DNA from: Bordetella parapertussis
GTDB lineage: Bacteria; Pseudomonadota; Gammaproteobacteria; Burkholderiales; Burkholderiaceae_A
Assembly: GCA_945877235.1 (NCBI GenBank)
Contig: CAMCRF010000008.1
Coordinates: 1 to 64,000 of the forward strand
DNA: 64,000 nt
Direction of reading: 5' to 3'
Under the pieces are notes generated by a model, which saw only the letters and a list, made by a program, of their open reading frames with translations, made no database searches and was not told the DNA's origin. The position numbers were made by a program, and so were the translations under genes. Positions 49,801 to 56,972 of the stretch are shown here, piece by piece. Position 1 is the stretch's first letter; every line of letters begins with the position of its first letter.

Positions 49801-51027
49801 CTACGCTGCTGGGAATGCTTGCCGCTGCATGAGGTGAAACCCCCCGTAGATGGCCGATCGGTCTTGCTTGTGAAGGTGCGCTGAGGTCTCACGGGCGTAG
49901 TGCCAGTTGCGCAGCACTTGCTTGTCAACACGATGGAGCAAGATGTTCTCTGCACCCGCAGTGCGAAAGATGACACGCGCTTTCGGCGATGCCGCACGCT
50001 GCACTTCACTCCAAAGCGCGTTGAGCTGCTGATCATTCATCCAATCTTGTGCGTCCAGGAAGACAAACGCATCAACGGACTCCGCCGGCTGGGCCTTGAG
50101 AAAGGTGGTGAGCATCATGCGATGCATCTCGACCTGCCCAATGCGCTGACGCAGATTCTCATAGTGGCGCTCCTGCAGGTACCGAGGTAGCGCCTCTGTC
50201 TGATCGAGGTCATATCTGCGCCCAAACGCCTGCCAGGCAAAGTAATTGGTCGAGAGGTCAAAGTCACAGGCCAGTCGACGCAAACGGTCATGCAGAACCA
50301 TTGACATCGACGGCGCATCTCCTTGGAGCTTCTGGAACTGAGCGGCTGGAATCCCGAGACCATAGAGCGCGAACGGATTCTGAAGCGCCCTCTGCACAAA
50401 TGGACGTTTGAGCACCCGCCCCATGGTTGCATCGAATATTTCAGCCTGCTCCTGACGGTTCGAGGCGCTGAGGATGTCCCTTGGGTTCACGCCGAAGAGA
50501 CGAGCCGCGAGGTGGCTCGCGCCGATGAAGCGCCCAAGTACCCCTTTGGTATAGAAATTCTCGGTGAAGGCATCAATGCGGCGGGTAAAGGGTGTCCGCT
50601 TCTCCCAATACGCGCGGCTGGCTTGGTCGAGATGGGGGGCAATCTTTTCGAAGTAACGCGCACGGTTCTCGCGTTGATTGGCGTGACCAAAGAAAGCCAA
50701 GAAGTCTTCATGCTGGTCAAGGCCGCGGAGGGCTGCATGCTTCAGGTGATTGAGGGCAATATGCGCGCGACTCAAATCCAATGCTGAAATCCGAATTTCG
50801 GCCGCCGTCAGCATGTTGAGGAGGTTGCAGCCACCAGATGCGATCGCTACGACATGCTCGCCGTCTTGTAGCTGAAGTGCCTGAAGATCGACCTCGGGAT
50901 CCTCCCAGATCTGGGGATAGACAAGGTGGTTAAACAACGCCGCAAAGATGCGGTCTGAGATTCGAAGACCGCGCTCGGAGGGGACCTCTCCCAGAACGGC
51001 GTCTACAGCGATAGATTTGCTTGACAT
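49801..51027 (-). CDS. btaA: SAM:diacylglycerol 3-amino-3-carboxypropyltransferase BtaA
   Basis: DUF3419-family enzyme, about 408 aa, that transfers the aminocarboxypropyl group of SAM to diacylglycerol, the first step of DGTS synthesis. Visible blocks are NHLVYPQIWEDPEVDLQAL, VVAIASGGCNLLNML (SAM site), ALDLSRAHIALNHLKHAAL and VFLDAQDWMND. ATG 51027 is chosen; GTG 51036, closer to GGGAG, is a fair alternative. btaB follows after 5 nt. No PhoB box was recognised in the 180 bp upstream. Confidence 0.92.
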   Translation of the reverse strand: MSSKSIAVDAVLGEVPSERGLRISDRIFAALFNHLVYPQIWEDPEVDLQALQLQDGEHVVAIASGGCNLLNMLTAAEIRISALDLSRAHIALNHLKHAALRGLDQHEDFLAFFGHANQRENRARYFEKIAPHLDQASRAYWEKRTPFTRRIDAFTENFYTKGVLGRFIGASHLAARLFGVNPRDILSASNRQEQAEIFDATMGRVLKRPFVQRALQNPFALYGLGIPAAQFQKLQGDAPSMSMVLHDRLRRLACDFDLSTNYFAWQAFGRRYDLDQTEALPRYLQERHYENLRQRIGQVEMHRMMLTTFLKAQPAESVDAFVFLDAQDWMNDQQLNALWSEVQRAASPKARVIFRTAGAENILLHRVDKQVLRNWHYARETSAHLHKQDRSAIYGGFHLMQRQAFPAA

Positions 51028-51207
51028 GCGCGGCACTCACTCCCGTGACGTTCAAGGCGAACGAATTAGCGGCAAAGCGTGAATGACCGAGATGACAAAA
51101 GCGTGACAACACAGGTTGGGTGCCAGAGTTCTCAACGTTTATTGAATTATCTGGTTTATTTATCTGTGAGACCCATTTAAGCCGCGATTCCGCGATAGCA
51201 TGAGCCG

Positions 51208-52269
51208 GTGGATCCCTCTCAGACACAGCATCCGGCCATTGGGTCCCCCCTCTCAGAGGAGCGATACAGACGCCTCTTCGAAACCGCACAAGACGGGATT
51301 TTGTTGATTACCTTTCCGGAGGGCATGGTCTTCGATGCGAATCCATTTTTCCTACGAATGGTCGGGTTCCAAAGTGAGGACATCCTTGGGAAGCGGCTCT
51401 GGGAACTCGGGCTTCTCGCCGATAAAGCGGCAAATGAAGGCATGCTCCGAGAGTTGATGCATCTTGGCTATGCGCGCTACGAGCACCTCGACCTGCTATC
51501 ACGAGACGGACGCACCGTTCCGGTTGAGTTCGTCAGCAATGTATACGAGGTACATGGTCAAAAAGTCGCGCAGTGCAATATTCGCGACATCAGCGATCGA
51601 CGGAGGGCCGAATTGGCCTTGCAACGAGAGCAAGAGCTCCGTCAAGGGCTGCTGCTTGAGGTCATTGAGACACTTGGCTCCGTGGTGGCTGGTCGAGACC
51701 CCTACACAGCAAGCCATCAGAGGCGAGTGGCGTCACTTGCCTGTGCAATCGCAAGGCAGATGTCCCTACCCCCCGAGAAGATTCAAGGGGTGCGTATTGC
51801 AGCCCTACTCCATGACATCGGAAAGATCACCGTTCCGATTGAAATCCTTACCAAGCCGGGAGAGCTTTCAGCACTCGAGATCGCCATACTGCGAACTCAC
51901 GCCCAGGCAGGCCACGATATTCTAAAAACAATTCAGTTTCCGTGGCCCATTGCACTCATTGTGCTGCAACACCACGAGCGACAAGACGGATCTGGATACC
52001 CCAGAGGACTATCGGGAGACCAGATTCTCCTTGAGGCTCGCATCCTCGCCGTGGCTGACCTGGTCGAAGCCATGTCGAGTCAGCGCCCATATCGCGTGCC
52101 CGCCTCGATCGATAGAGCCCTTCAAGAGCTCGAGCGCGGTGCAGGCGTGTGCTACGACAAAGAGGTCGCAACATGTTGCCTCGACCTCTTTAAGCATCAG
52201 GGTTATGCATTTCCAGCCCCCGACTTTCGGATGCTCCCACTTCAGGTCTCTGCCCGGAGCACCCCCTAA
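51208..52269 (+). CDS. PAS domain HD-GYP phosphodiesterase (c-di-GMP)
   Basis: A 353-aa protein with a PAS domain (about residues 15-135, RRLFETAQDGILLITF) and an HD-GYP domain (about 150-345). Metal ligands and signature are complete: His170 in TASHQRRVA, HD at 202-203 in LLHDIGKI, His231, HHERQDGSGYP with GYP at 263-265. Such enzymes hydrolyse c-di-GMP. There is no receiver domain, so the PAS domain is the likely input. It starts with GTG 51208, and the diguanylate cyclase begins directly after its stop. Confidence 0.92.
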   Translation: MDPSQTQHPAIGSPLSEERYRRLFETAQDGILLITFPEGMVFDANPFFLRMVGFQSEDILGKRLWELGLLADKAANEGMLRELMHLGYARYEHLDLLSRDGRTVPVEFVSNVYEVHGQKVAQCNIRDISDRRRAELALQREQELRQGLLLEVIETLGSVVAGRDPYTASHQRRVASLACAIARQMSLPPEKIQGVRIAALLHDIGKITVPIEILTKPGELSALEIAILRTHAQAGHDILKTIQFPWPIALIVLQHHERQDGSGYPRGLSGDQILLEARILAVADLVEAMSSQRPYRVPASIDRALQELERGAGVCYDKEVATCCLDLFKHQGYAFPAPDFRMLPLQVSARSTP

Positions 52270-53112
52270 ATGGGGCCAGACGCGCTGCTTTACAGCTTAG
52301 CCGCGCTCACGCTCCTCACGCATGCAGCAGGCGTGCTCCTAACGCTCTCGGTGGCGCACAAAACCTCACGTCACCGCCGACTATGGCTCATTTTGACGGT
52401 CTGCCCGCTGCTGCTCATCGCGCATGGTCTACTCGAAATCAACTCTCCCAACTTCGCGAGCACCCACGTAGTGCTTCAGGCGACCTTCTCTCTTGTTATC
52501 GCGGCTATCCTCACGCTTGCCGTGCTGCTTCTGCGAGTGCTGCTTAAAGATCTGAACGACAAGTCAGCGGTGCTAGAAAATCGATCTCGAATAGACAACC
52601 TGACAGGGCTCTTGCAGAGAGAGGCCTGGGTCACCTCGGTGGAGCGGGAGATTGAGACTGCCTCGCGAGATGGATCGGTTTTGTCCATTATGGAAATAGA
52701 CGTTGATCACTTTAAGCAGGTGAATGACACCTTCGGTCATGGGGTTGGGGACGACACTCTTATGCATCTTGCAGCGCTCTGCAAAGCAGCAGTTCGCGAG
52801 ACTGACCTATGGGGCCGACTCGGCGGCGAGGAGTTTGTCTGTGCAATGCCGCATACAGACATCTCCCTCGCCGTTGAGATCGCTGAGCGGTTGCGTGCAT
52901 CCGTGGAGCATCAGAGCTGCGTCTTTGGCTCAAAAGCAATCACAATCACAATCAGTATTGGGCTCACGTCACTACGTCCTTCTGACCACCTCGCAATCGA
53001 TAAGCGCACGTTGATTAAAGACCTTGTGAGAGAGGCTGACGATGCCATGTATGTAGCCAAACAGTCAGGTCGAAACCGCTGCTGCGTTTTCTCGCGAGAG
53101 ACACAGCACTAA
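52270..53112 (+). CDS. membrane-bound diguanylate cyclase (GGDEF)
   Basis: A 280-aa protein with three hydrophobic helices (about 6-28, 38-55, 68-92) and a GGDEF domain. The active site is GGEEF at residues 185-189, and the inhibitory I-site RxxD (RETD, 176-179) lies five residues before it, so product inhibition is expected. The IDVDHFKQVNDTFGH block is intact. It begins immediately after the HD-GYP gene stop, giving a synthesis/breakdown pair on one mRNA. Confidence 0.93.
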   Translation: MGPDALLYSLAALTLLTHAAGVLLTLSVAHKTSRHRRLWLILTVCPLLLIAHGLLEINSPNFASTHVVLQATFSLVIAAILTLAVLLLRVLLKDLNDKSAVLENRSRIDNLTGLLQREAWVTSVEREIETASRDGSVLSIMEIDVDHFKQVNDTFGHGVGDDTLMHLAALCKAAVRETDLWGRLGGEEFVCAMPHTDISLAVEIAERLRASVEHQSCVFGSKAITITISIGLTSLRPSDHLAIDKRTLIKDLVREADDAMYVAKQSGRNRCCVFSRETQH

Positions 53113-54005
53113 AACCAAATGATTAATTCTTGCGTGAGCGATCGGTAGGTGTAGGAGTCGCCACGTATACCTGCGCTGCGCTTGAGAGTAAGCACCGTGC
53201 GAAATGTCAGTGACGCTTTACCCAACGGCTCAATCGAGACCTCTGCAAGCTGCGAATCGGATTCAGGGGAGAGTGCAACCCGCTGGATCCCCCAACCGAG
53301 GCGCGCCCGGACACGAAGATCCGGAGTCCGTCTGTTGAGACCCAAGAGCACCAGCGTCTCTCGGTAGCGATCAGCACTGAAGTAAATCCCCCTGGCCTGC
53401 ATCGGATCATCGTCTCGATGGATGCGATGCCAGATCTGCACTGTCACCCCCTCGGACGGATATAGGTCAAAGACCAGCTTGGTGAGGAGGCGACTTCGCG
53501 TGTTGCGATCAGAGAACTCAGTCTTTGACCATGACAGCACGGTGCTCCATTGCTCAGCCCATTGGGTCTCTAGCCCGGCCCCCACAAGCCAGAAGCGGCG
53601 GTTGGTCTCAAATCCCCGCCGCGTCTCTACTGCATCCCGCAACAGGAAGCCCTCCGCGCGTGAAGCCTTAAAGAGTGGGAAGGAGACCCTATTTTCGGTT
53701 GTGATGAGCTGGTCAGCCAAACCATCGCCCATGTAAACGTTGCTCTCGACCTGGAGCCCGCTCTCCCCCGATGATCTATAGCTGAGGCCCAGCTGGCTGG
53801 TGTGCAGTGTCCAATCCAATTCCCGATAGCGGGATTTTTGTAGCGACCACCTCCAATGCTCCTGAGCAGTCTGCTGATTTGGTGAGAATGACTGACGAAG
53901 CTTGACAGCCTCAAAGCGATCCGTATCGCTCGACAGCAGCCACTCTGTTGCAAGTGACTGCGCTCGCGCACTGGTGCTCACCGAGAGCGCCAACAAAGCA
54001 GCCAA
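53109..54005 (-). CDS. outer-membrane beta-barrel protein, YaiO-like
   Basis: About 298 aa. A signal peptide (ALLALSVSTSARAQS) is followed by many short amphipathic strands (LDWTLHTSQLGLSYRS, RFWLVGAGLETQW, LRVRARLGWGIQRVAL) and a C-terminal aromatic residue (ELIIWF), as in barrels folded by BAM. YaiO-type barrels accompany polysaccharide synthases, and the gene 29 nt upstream is one. The start is unclear: TTG 54005 gives a short signal, and no ATG or GTG lies between it and the glycosyltransferase stop. Confidence 0.65.
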   Translation of the reverse strand: MAALLALSVSTSARAQSLATEWLLSSDTDRFEAVKLRQSFSPNQQTAQEHWRWSLQKSRYRELDWTLHTSQLGLSYRSSGESGLQVESNVYMGDGLADQLITTENRVSFPLFKASRAEGFLLRDAVETRRGFETNRRFWLVGAGLETQWAEQWSTVLSWSKTEFSDRNTRSRLLTKLVFDLYPSEGVTVQIWHRIHRDDDPMQARGIYFSADRYRETLVLLGLNRRTPDLRVRARLGWGIQRVALSPESDSQLAEVSIEPLGKASLTFRTVLTLKRSAGIRGDSYTYRSLTQELIIWF

Positions 54006-54034
54006 GGGGAGGGTCAGCCAATATGGGTCTTTGG

Positions 54035-55342
54035 CTATTTTGTTCCCCAGTTCTTGCGCACTCCAAGGAGCTCGGAGATGTAGCCGTACACACAGGATGG
54101 CTGAAGAATAAGCCCGTAAGCAAGGGTATACGAGAGGAAGCCCATGTAGTTCTTCCGCACCTTCAGGTCCTCTTCAAAAAACATTCTGGCCTCAGCAACA
54201 TACATGACCCGGGTCAACAGAAGGCCAGGCGGAATAAGTGCAAGGGTCATTGGACCAACGATCCAGAAGTGGCCAAAGCACGCCAGAATAAGGCCGGGGA
54301 TGAAGCCAATTGTGTAAGCGAGATCCATGAGCGGGAATATGGCGTTCCACACAACAAACATGCTGCTCCATCTTGATTTGACAATCAGTCGAGGACTGTC
54401 GCGAAAGGCCTCAATCAAACCCCGAGACCATCGCTGCCTCTGCTTTACGAATTTCCAAATGGTGTCGGGACAATTCGTAAACGCGCAGGCATCGGCTGCA
54501 TGACCCACGCGAAACCCCTCCCCCAAGAGTCTCCAGGTGAGCACAATGTCCTCACCCACGGTGTTGGGCCAGCCTCCAACGCGCTCAATAGCTGATCGCT
54601 CATAGAGTGAAAATGCACCCTGCGCCACCAAGGTCCCTTGGAATAAAGACTGAACCCGCTTGACAGCTGCAATGCCAAGAAAGTAGTCCCATTCCTGAGC
54701 CTTACACAACCAATTTTTACGAGAATTTCGAATCAAAATCGCTCCCGCGACTGCCCCCGTATTCACGGGATCGCCGAGATAACGCTCAACAAGGTTGAGC
54801 ACTCCATTGCGCTTCACCCAGCAATCTGCATCGACGCTTACGATCAGATCCGTCTCACTCTGCCGAAGCCCCTCGTTGAGTGCAGCAGACTTTCCACCGT
54901 TGTGGGGTAGGTCTATAAGCCTGAGTCGCTGATCTCGAAGGCCCATCGACAGTACCTCTTTTACGGTCCCGTCAGACGAACCGTCATTGATCAAGAGAAT
55001 CGTCAACTCGCCAGGGTAGTCTTGGTCCAAGACACTCTGGACGGTCTCCCGAATTGAGCACTCTTCGTTAAACGCCGGGATCAGTATGGTCACTGGAGGG
55101 TATCGCCTCGGCTTCACACGAGCTGGTCGTTTGTCCAGCAACATGGAGGCCACGACGAATGCGTTCATGAAGCCAGGAACGATGGCAATGAACGAAATGA
55201 AGAAGACCGCAAGCGGCTGCCCGACAGCTTCAGTCAGATCAGACAGCCATGGTTGAGCGAGAACAATAGAGATCGCCATCCACGTTGAAGCAATGGTGAA
55301 GACGATCCAGAACTTCTTGCGAATGGTTATGTATTTAGACAC
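54035..55342 (-). CDS. processive family 2 glycosyltransferase (PgaC/cellulose-synthase-like)
   Basis: A 435-aa inner-membrane synthase with two N-terminal helices, a GT2 domain and about three C-terminal helices. Catalytic motifs are complete: PAFNEECSIRETV, NDGSSDGT, SVDADCW, the base in VGEDIVLTWRL and QRQRW (QxxRW) that marks processive beta-glycan synthases. The product could be poly-N-acetylglucosamine, cellulose or another beta-glycan; no PilZ domain is seen. It is followed by the YaiO-like barrel. The c-di-GMP enzymes next door suggest regulation. Confidence 0.87.
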   Translation of the reverse strand: MSKYITIRKKFWIVFTIASTWMAISIVLAQPWLSDLTEAVGQPLAVFFISFIAIVPGFMNAFVVASMLLDKRPARVKPRRYPPVTILIPAFNEECSIRETVQSVLDQDYPGELTILLINDGSSDGTVKEVLSMGLRDQRLRLIDLPHNGGKSAALNEGLRQSETDLIVSVDADCWVKRNGVLNLVERYLGDPVNTGAVAGAILIRNSRKNWLCKAQEWDYFLGIAAVKRVQSLFQGTLVAQGAFSLYERSAIERVGGWPNTVGEDIVLTWRLLGEGFRVGHAADACAFTNCPDTIWKFVKQRQRWSRGLIEAFRDSPRLIVKSRWSSMFVVWNAIFPLMDLAYTIGFIPGLILACFGHFWIVGPMTLALIPPGLLLTRVMYVAEARMFFEEDLKVRKNYMGFLSYTLAYGLILQPSCVYGYISELLGVRKNWGTK

Positions 55343-55410
55343 CTAGAGGTCGTTATACACCTTAACGACGAATCTAAAATACATTGATAGGGCGCACTGT
55401 CCTTTTAGTC

Positions 55411-55453
55411 TCCCGAGATCAGTCGCCAATCCTCCCGAGATCAGGCGCCAATC
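55411..55453 (+). repeat. two tandem 21-bp repeats, 22-bp period
   Basis: TCCCGAGATCAGTCGCCAATC at 55411-55431 recurs at 55433-55453 with one T-to-G change. It lies between the glycosyltransferase start and the hsdM remnant, at the edge of the decayed accessory patch. Its role is unknown; it could be a remnant of a mobile-element end or a regulator site. Confidence 0.75.
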
Positions 55454-55490
55454 AAGCGGCGTGTTAGCAGGACACTTTACTTAGCTGGCA

Positions 55491-55778
55491 TCAGGCCAAT
55501 GCTTTGGGGGCCTTGAGCAGGGCGACTTCTTGCAAAACCGCATTGCGGGCGTCATCCTCGATGGCAGCCTTGATAAAGCCTAAAACGTCTTCAACGCATT
55601 TGCCCGGTGTGTGGTCTCCCCCCTCAATGTAGGCAGCGACGTTTTCGCTGATAAAGCGATAAAACAGAGGGCCCAAGACGTACTGCTTGAAGTCCCAACC
55701 GTCCAAAGCTCCTCGGACATCGTTAGCGATTTGCTAGATCCGGCGTTGCAGTTCGGCGGGTTGTTGAGGGCTGGTCAT
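55491..55778 (-). pseudogene. hsdM: remnant of type I restriction-modification methylase HsdM N-terminus
   Basis: From ATG 55778 the frame reads MTSPQQPAELQRRI, stop, then QIANDVRGALDGWDFKQYVL and GPLFYRFISENVAAYIEGGD. This is the conserved HsdM N-terminus, where a Trp normally stands at the TAG (55734-55736), so one TGG-to-TAG change broke it. After GGD the sequence leaves the HsdM pattern and ends within 38 codons, so most of the gene is deleted. No hsdS or hsdR lies nearby. It is non-functional. Confidence 0.85.
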
Positions 55779-55825
55779 GCTTCTTTTCCTGCCGAATGTT
55801 TGTGTTGTTTGAATTCGTATTTTTT

Positions 55826-56224
55826 TCACTCCGGCGCGACCAATCGGACGGTCGGGAAATAATTCTTATAACGCCGAGTATCTCGGGTTAATACCGGCAA
55901 CCCGCTGACGGCGGCGTGAGCACCAATAAAAAAATCCCCGAGCACATTACTTTTTACACCGCCACTGCGACGGTATTGCACAAATGCTTTTCCGGCCAAA
56001 AACAAGGCGGGCTTGGGTATCTCTAGCATGCGCAGCTCCATACTATCGAGCACATGGTCCAGAGCCTCGACCGTAGAAAACGTCAGCGACAGCTCAGAGT
56101 AGATGATCGGGTTGATGACCAGCCGGTGCACCTTGGACTGTGCCTGCAGCTGCGCCATGGACCAGTCGACCCAGTCCCGATCGTTCTCCAGGAGATCTAA
56201 AAGAACGTTCGTGTCGACAAGCAT
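55826..56224 (-). CDS. vapC: PIN-domain toxin VapC
   Basis: A 132-aa PIN-domain ribonuclease. The acidic active-site residues are in place: MLVDTNVLLDLL (Asp4), IIYSELS, SNVLGDFFIGAHA and VLTRDTRRYKNYFP. VapC toxins cleave tRNA-fMet or rRNA. Its start shares one base with the vapB stop, giving the usual antitoxin-toxin order. It appears intact, although it sits among decayed genes. Confidence 0.92.
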   Translation of the reverse strand: MLVDTNVLLDLLENDRDWVDWSMAQLQAQSKVHRLVINPIIYSELSLTFSTVEALDHVLDSMELRMLEIPKPALFLAGKAFVQYRRSGGVKSNVLGDFFIGAHAAVSGLPVLTRDTRRYKNYFPTVRLVAPE

Positions 56225-56475
56225 TAGGCCATATTCCCTGCATCATCGCGCAGCAAGGCCATCAGGTCTTGGGTTCGCCACTGCACATCGGCCTTGCCTC
56301 GGGCGGCTTCGAACCGGTCAGGCTTGCGCTTGCCTGAGCCTTCTGCCTTGTGGATCACAACCTCGCCGTCTTGGTTGACGGCAAAGTCCACTGGCATACC
56401 AGGCCTCAAGCCCAGTGCATCGCGGATCTGCTTGGGGATGGTGACTTGCCCCTTGATGGTGAGCGTGGTCGACAT
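56224..56475 (-). CDS. vapB: AbrB/MazE-type antitoxin VapB
   Basis: An 83-aa protein with an N-terminal swapped-hairpin AbrB DNA-binding domain (TIKGQVTIPKQIRDALGL) and a C-terminal helical tail (WRTQDLMALLRDD) that should wrap the toxin. It would neutralise VapC and autorepress the operon. AGGAGG precedes ATG 56475. The upstream 56476-56570 region must contain the operator, but I see no clear palindrome. Confidence 0.9.
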   Translation of the reverse strand: MSTTLTIKGQVTIPKQIRDALGLRPGMPVDFAVNQDGEVVIHKAEGSGKRKPDRFEAARGKADVQWRTQDLMALLRDDAGNMA

Positions 56476-56659
56476 GCAGCCTCCTGTGTTTTACTTTAGA
56501 TTGCATGGTAATACTTCCTGCCATAACGGGCAATAGTGGCGCTGTGGGCAGCATTGCTGAGATCACCAAGCGCGAGGGGATGGAGAAGATGCGGGCGAAC
56601 AAATTCATGAAAATGGTCCGGCTTGCGCACACGATGTGTGGAGGGCGTTGGCGTGTTGA

Positions 56660-56821
56660 TCAGGCGCCCAACAGTCGGCGTGTGAGCAGCGACTGCATGT
56701 CTCGGCGGCCATCGGCAATCACAAACACCACCACGTCAGACAGCGGCTTGACCTTGCCAGCGGCCACTTCCTGCAAAACCTGCTTGAATGCTGGGTTCTT
56801 GGCAGATGACCACCAATGCAC
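56660..56821 (-). pseudogene. unidentified coding remnant beside tRNA-Thr
   Basis: A minus-strand frame ending at 56660 reads WWSSAKNPAFKQVLQEVA, then a segment ending SLLTRRLLGA. It looks like the C-terminal end of a real protein, but its upstream part is cut by the tRNA-Thr terminator. Family not recognised. The hsdM remnant ends with a similar short string (VLQEVA), which may be chance. The rest of the gap, 56476-56659, shows nothing I can identify on either strand. Confidence 0.45.
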
Positions 56822-56835
56822 GGGGCAACAACGGA

Positions 56836-56866
56836 CGAAAAAATGGCCTGAGAGGTTCAGGCCATT
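56836..56866 (-). terminator. rho-independent terminator of tRNA-Thr
   Basis: On the minus strand, AATGGCCTGA (56866-56857 region), a 5-nt loop and TCAGGCCATT form a perfect 10-bp stem followed by a run of six Ts. It begins 6 nt after the tRNA 3' end. It is one of only two clear intrinsic terminators in the window. Confidence 0.88.
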
Positions 56867-56871
56867 GAATG

Positions 56872-56947
56872 TGGTGCCGGTGAAAGGAATCGAACCCTCG
56901 ACCTTCGCATTACGAATGCGCTGCTCTACCGTCTGAGCTACACCGGC
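56872..56947 (-). tRNA. tRNA-Thr (anticodon CGT)
   Basis: A 76-nt minus-strand tRNA with acceptor GCCGGTG/CACCGGC (one internal G-U possible), D-arm GCTCAGACGGTAGAGC, T-loop GGTTCGATTCC and encoded CCA. The anticodon loop TTCGTAA gives CGT, reading ACG threonine codons. The accessory remnants lie on its 3' side, the usual place for tRNA-targeted integration, but I found no duplicated 3' end. Confidence 0.96.
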
Positions 56948-56972
56948 AACACACCCATTCTATCAAAGCCCG

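Noticed and set aside
55343-56871. Search for a duplicated tRNA-Thr 3' end (att site) around the accessory patch
   Set aside because: No copy of the tRNA 3' sequence was found near 55.3-55.5 kb, so an intact integrated element cannot be claimed.
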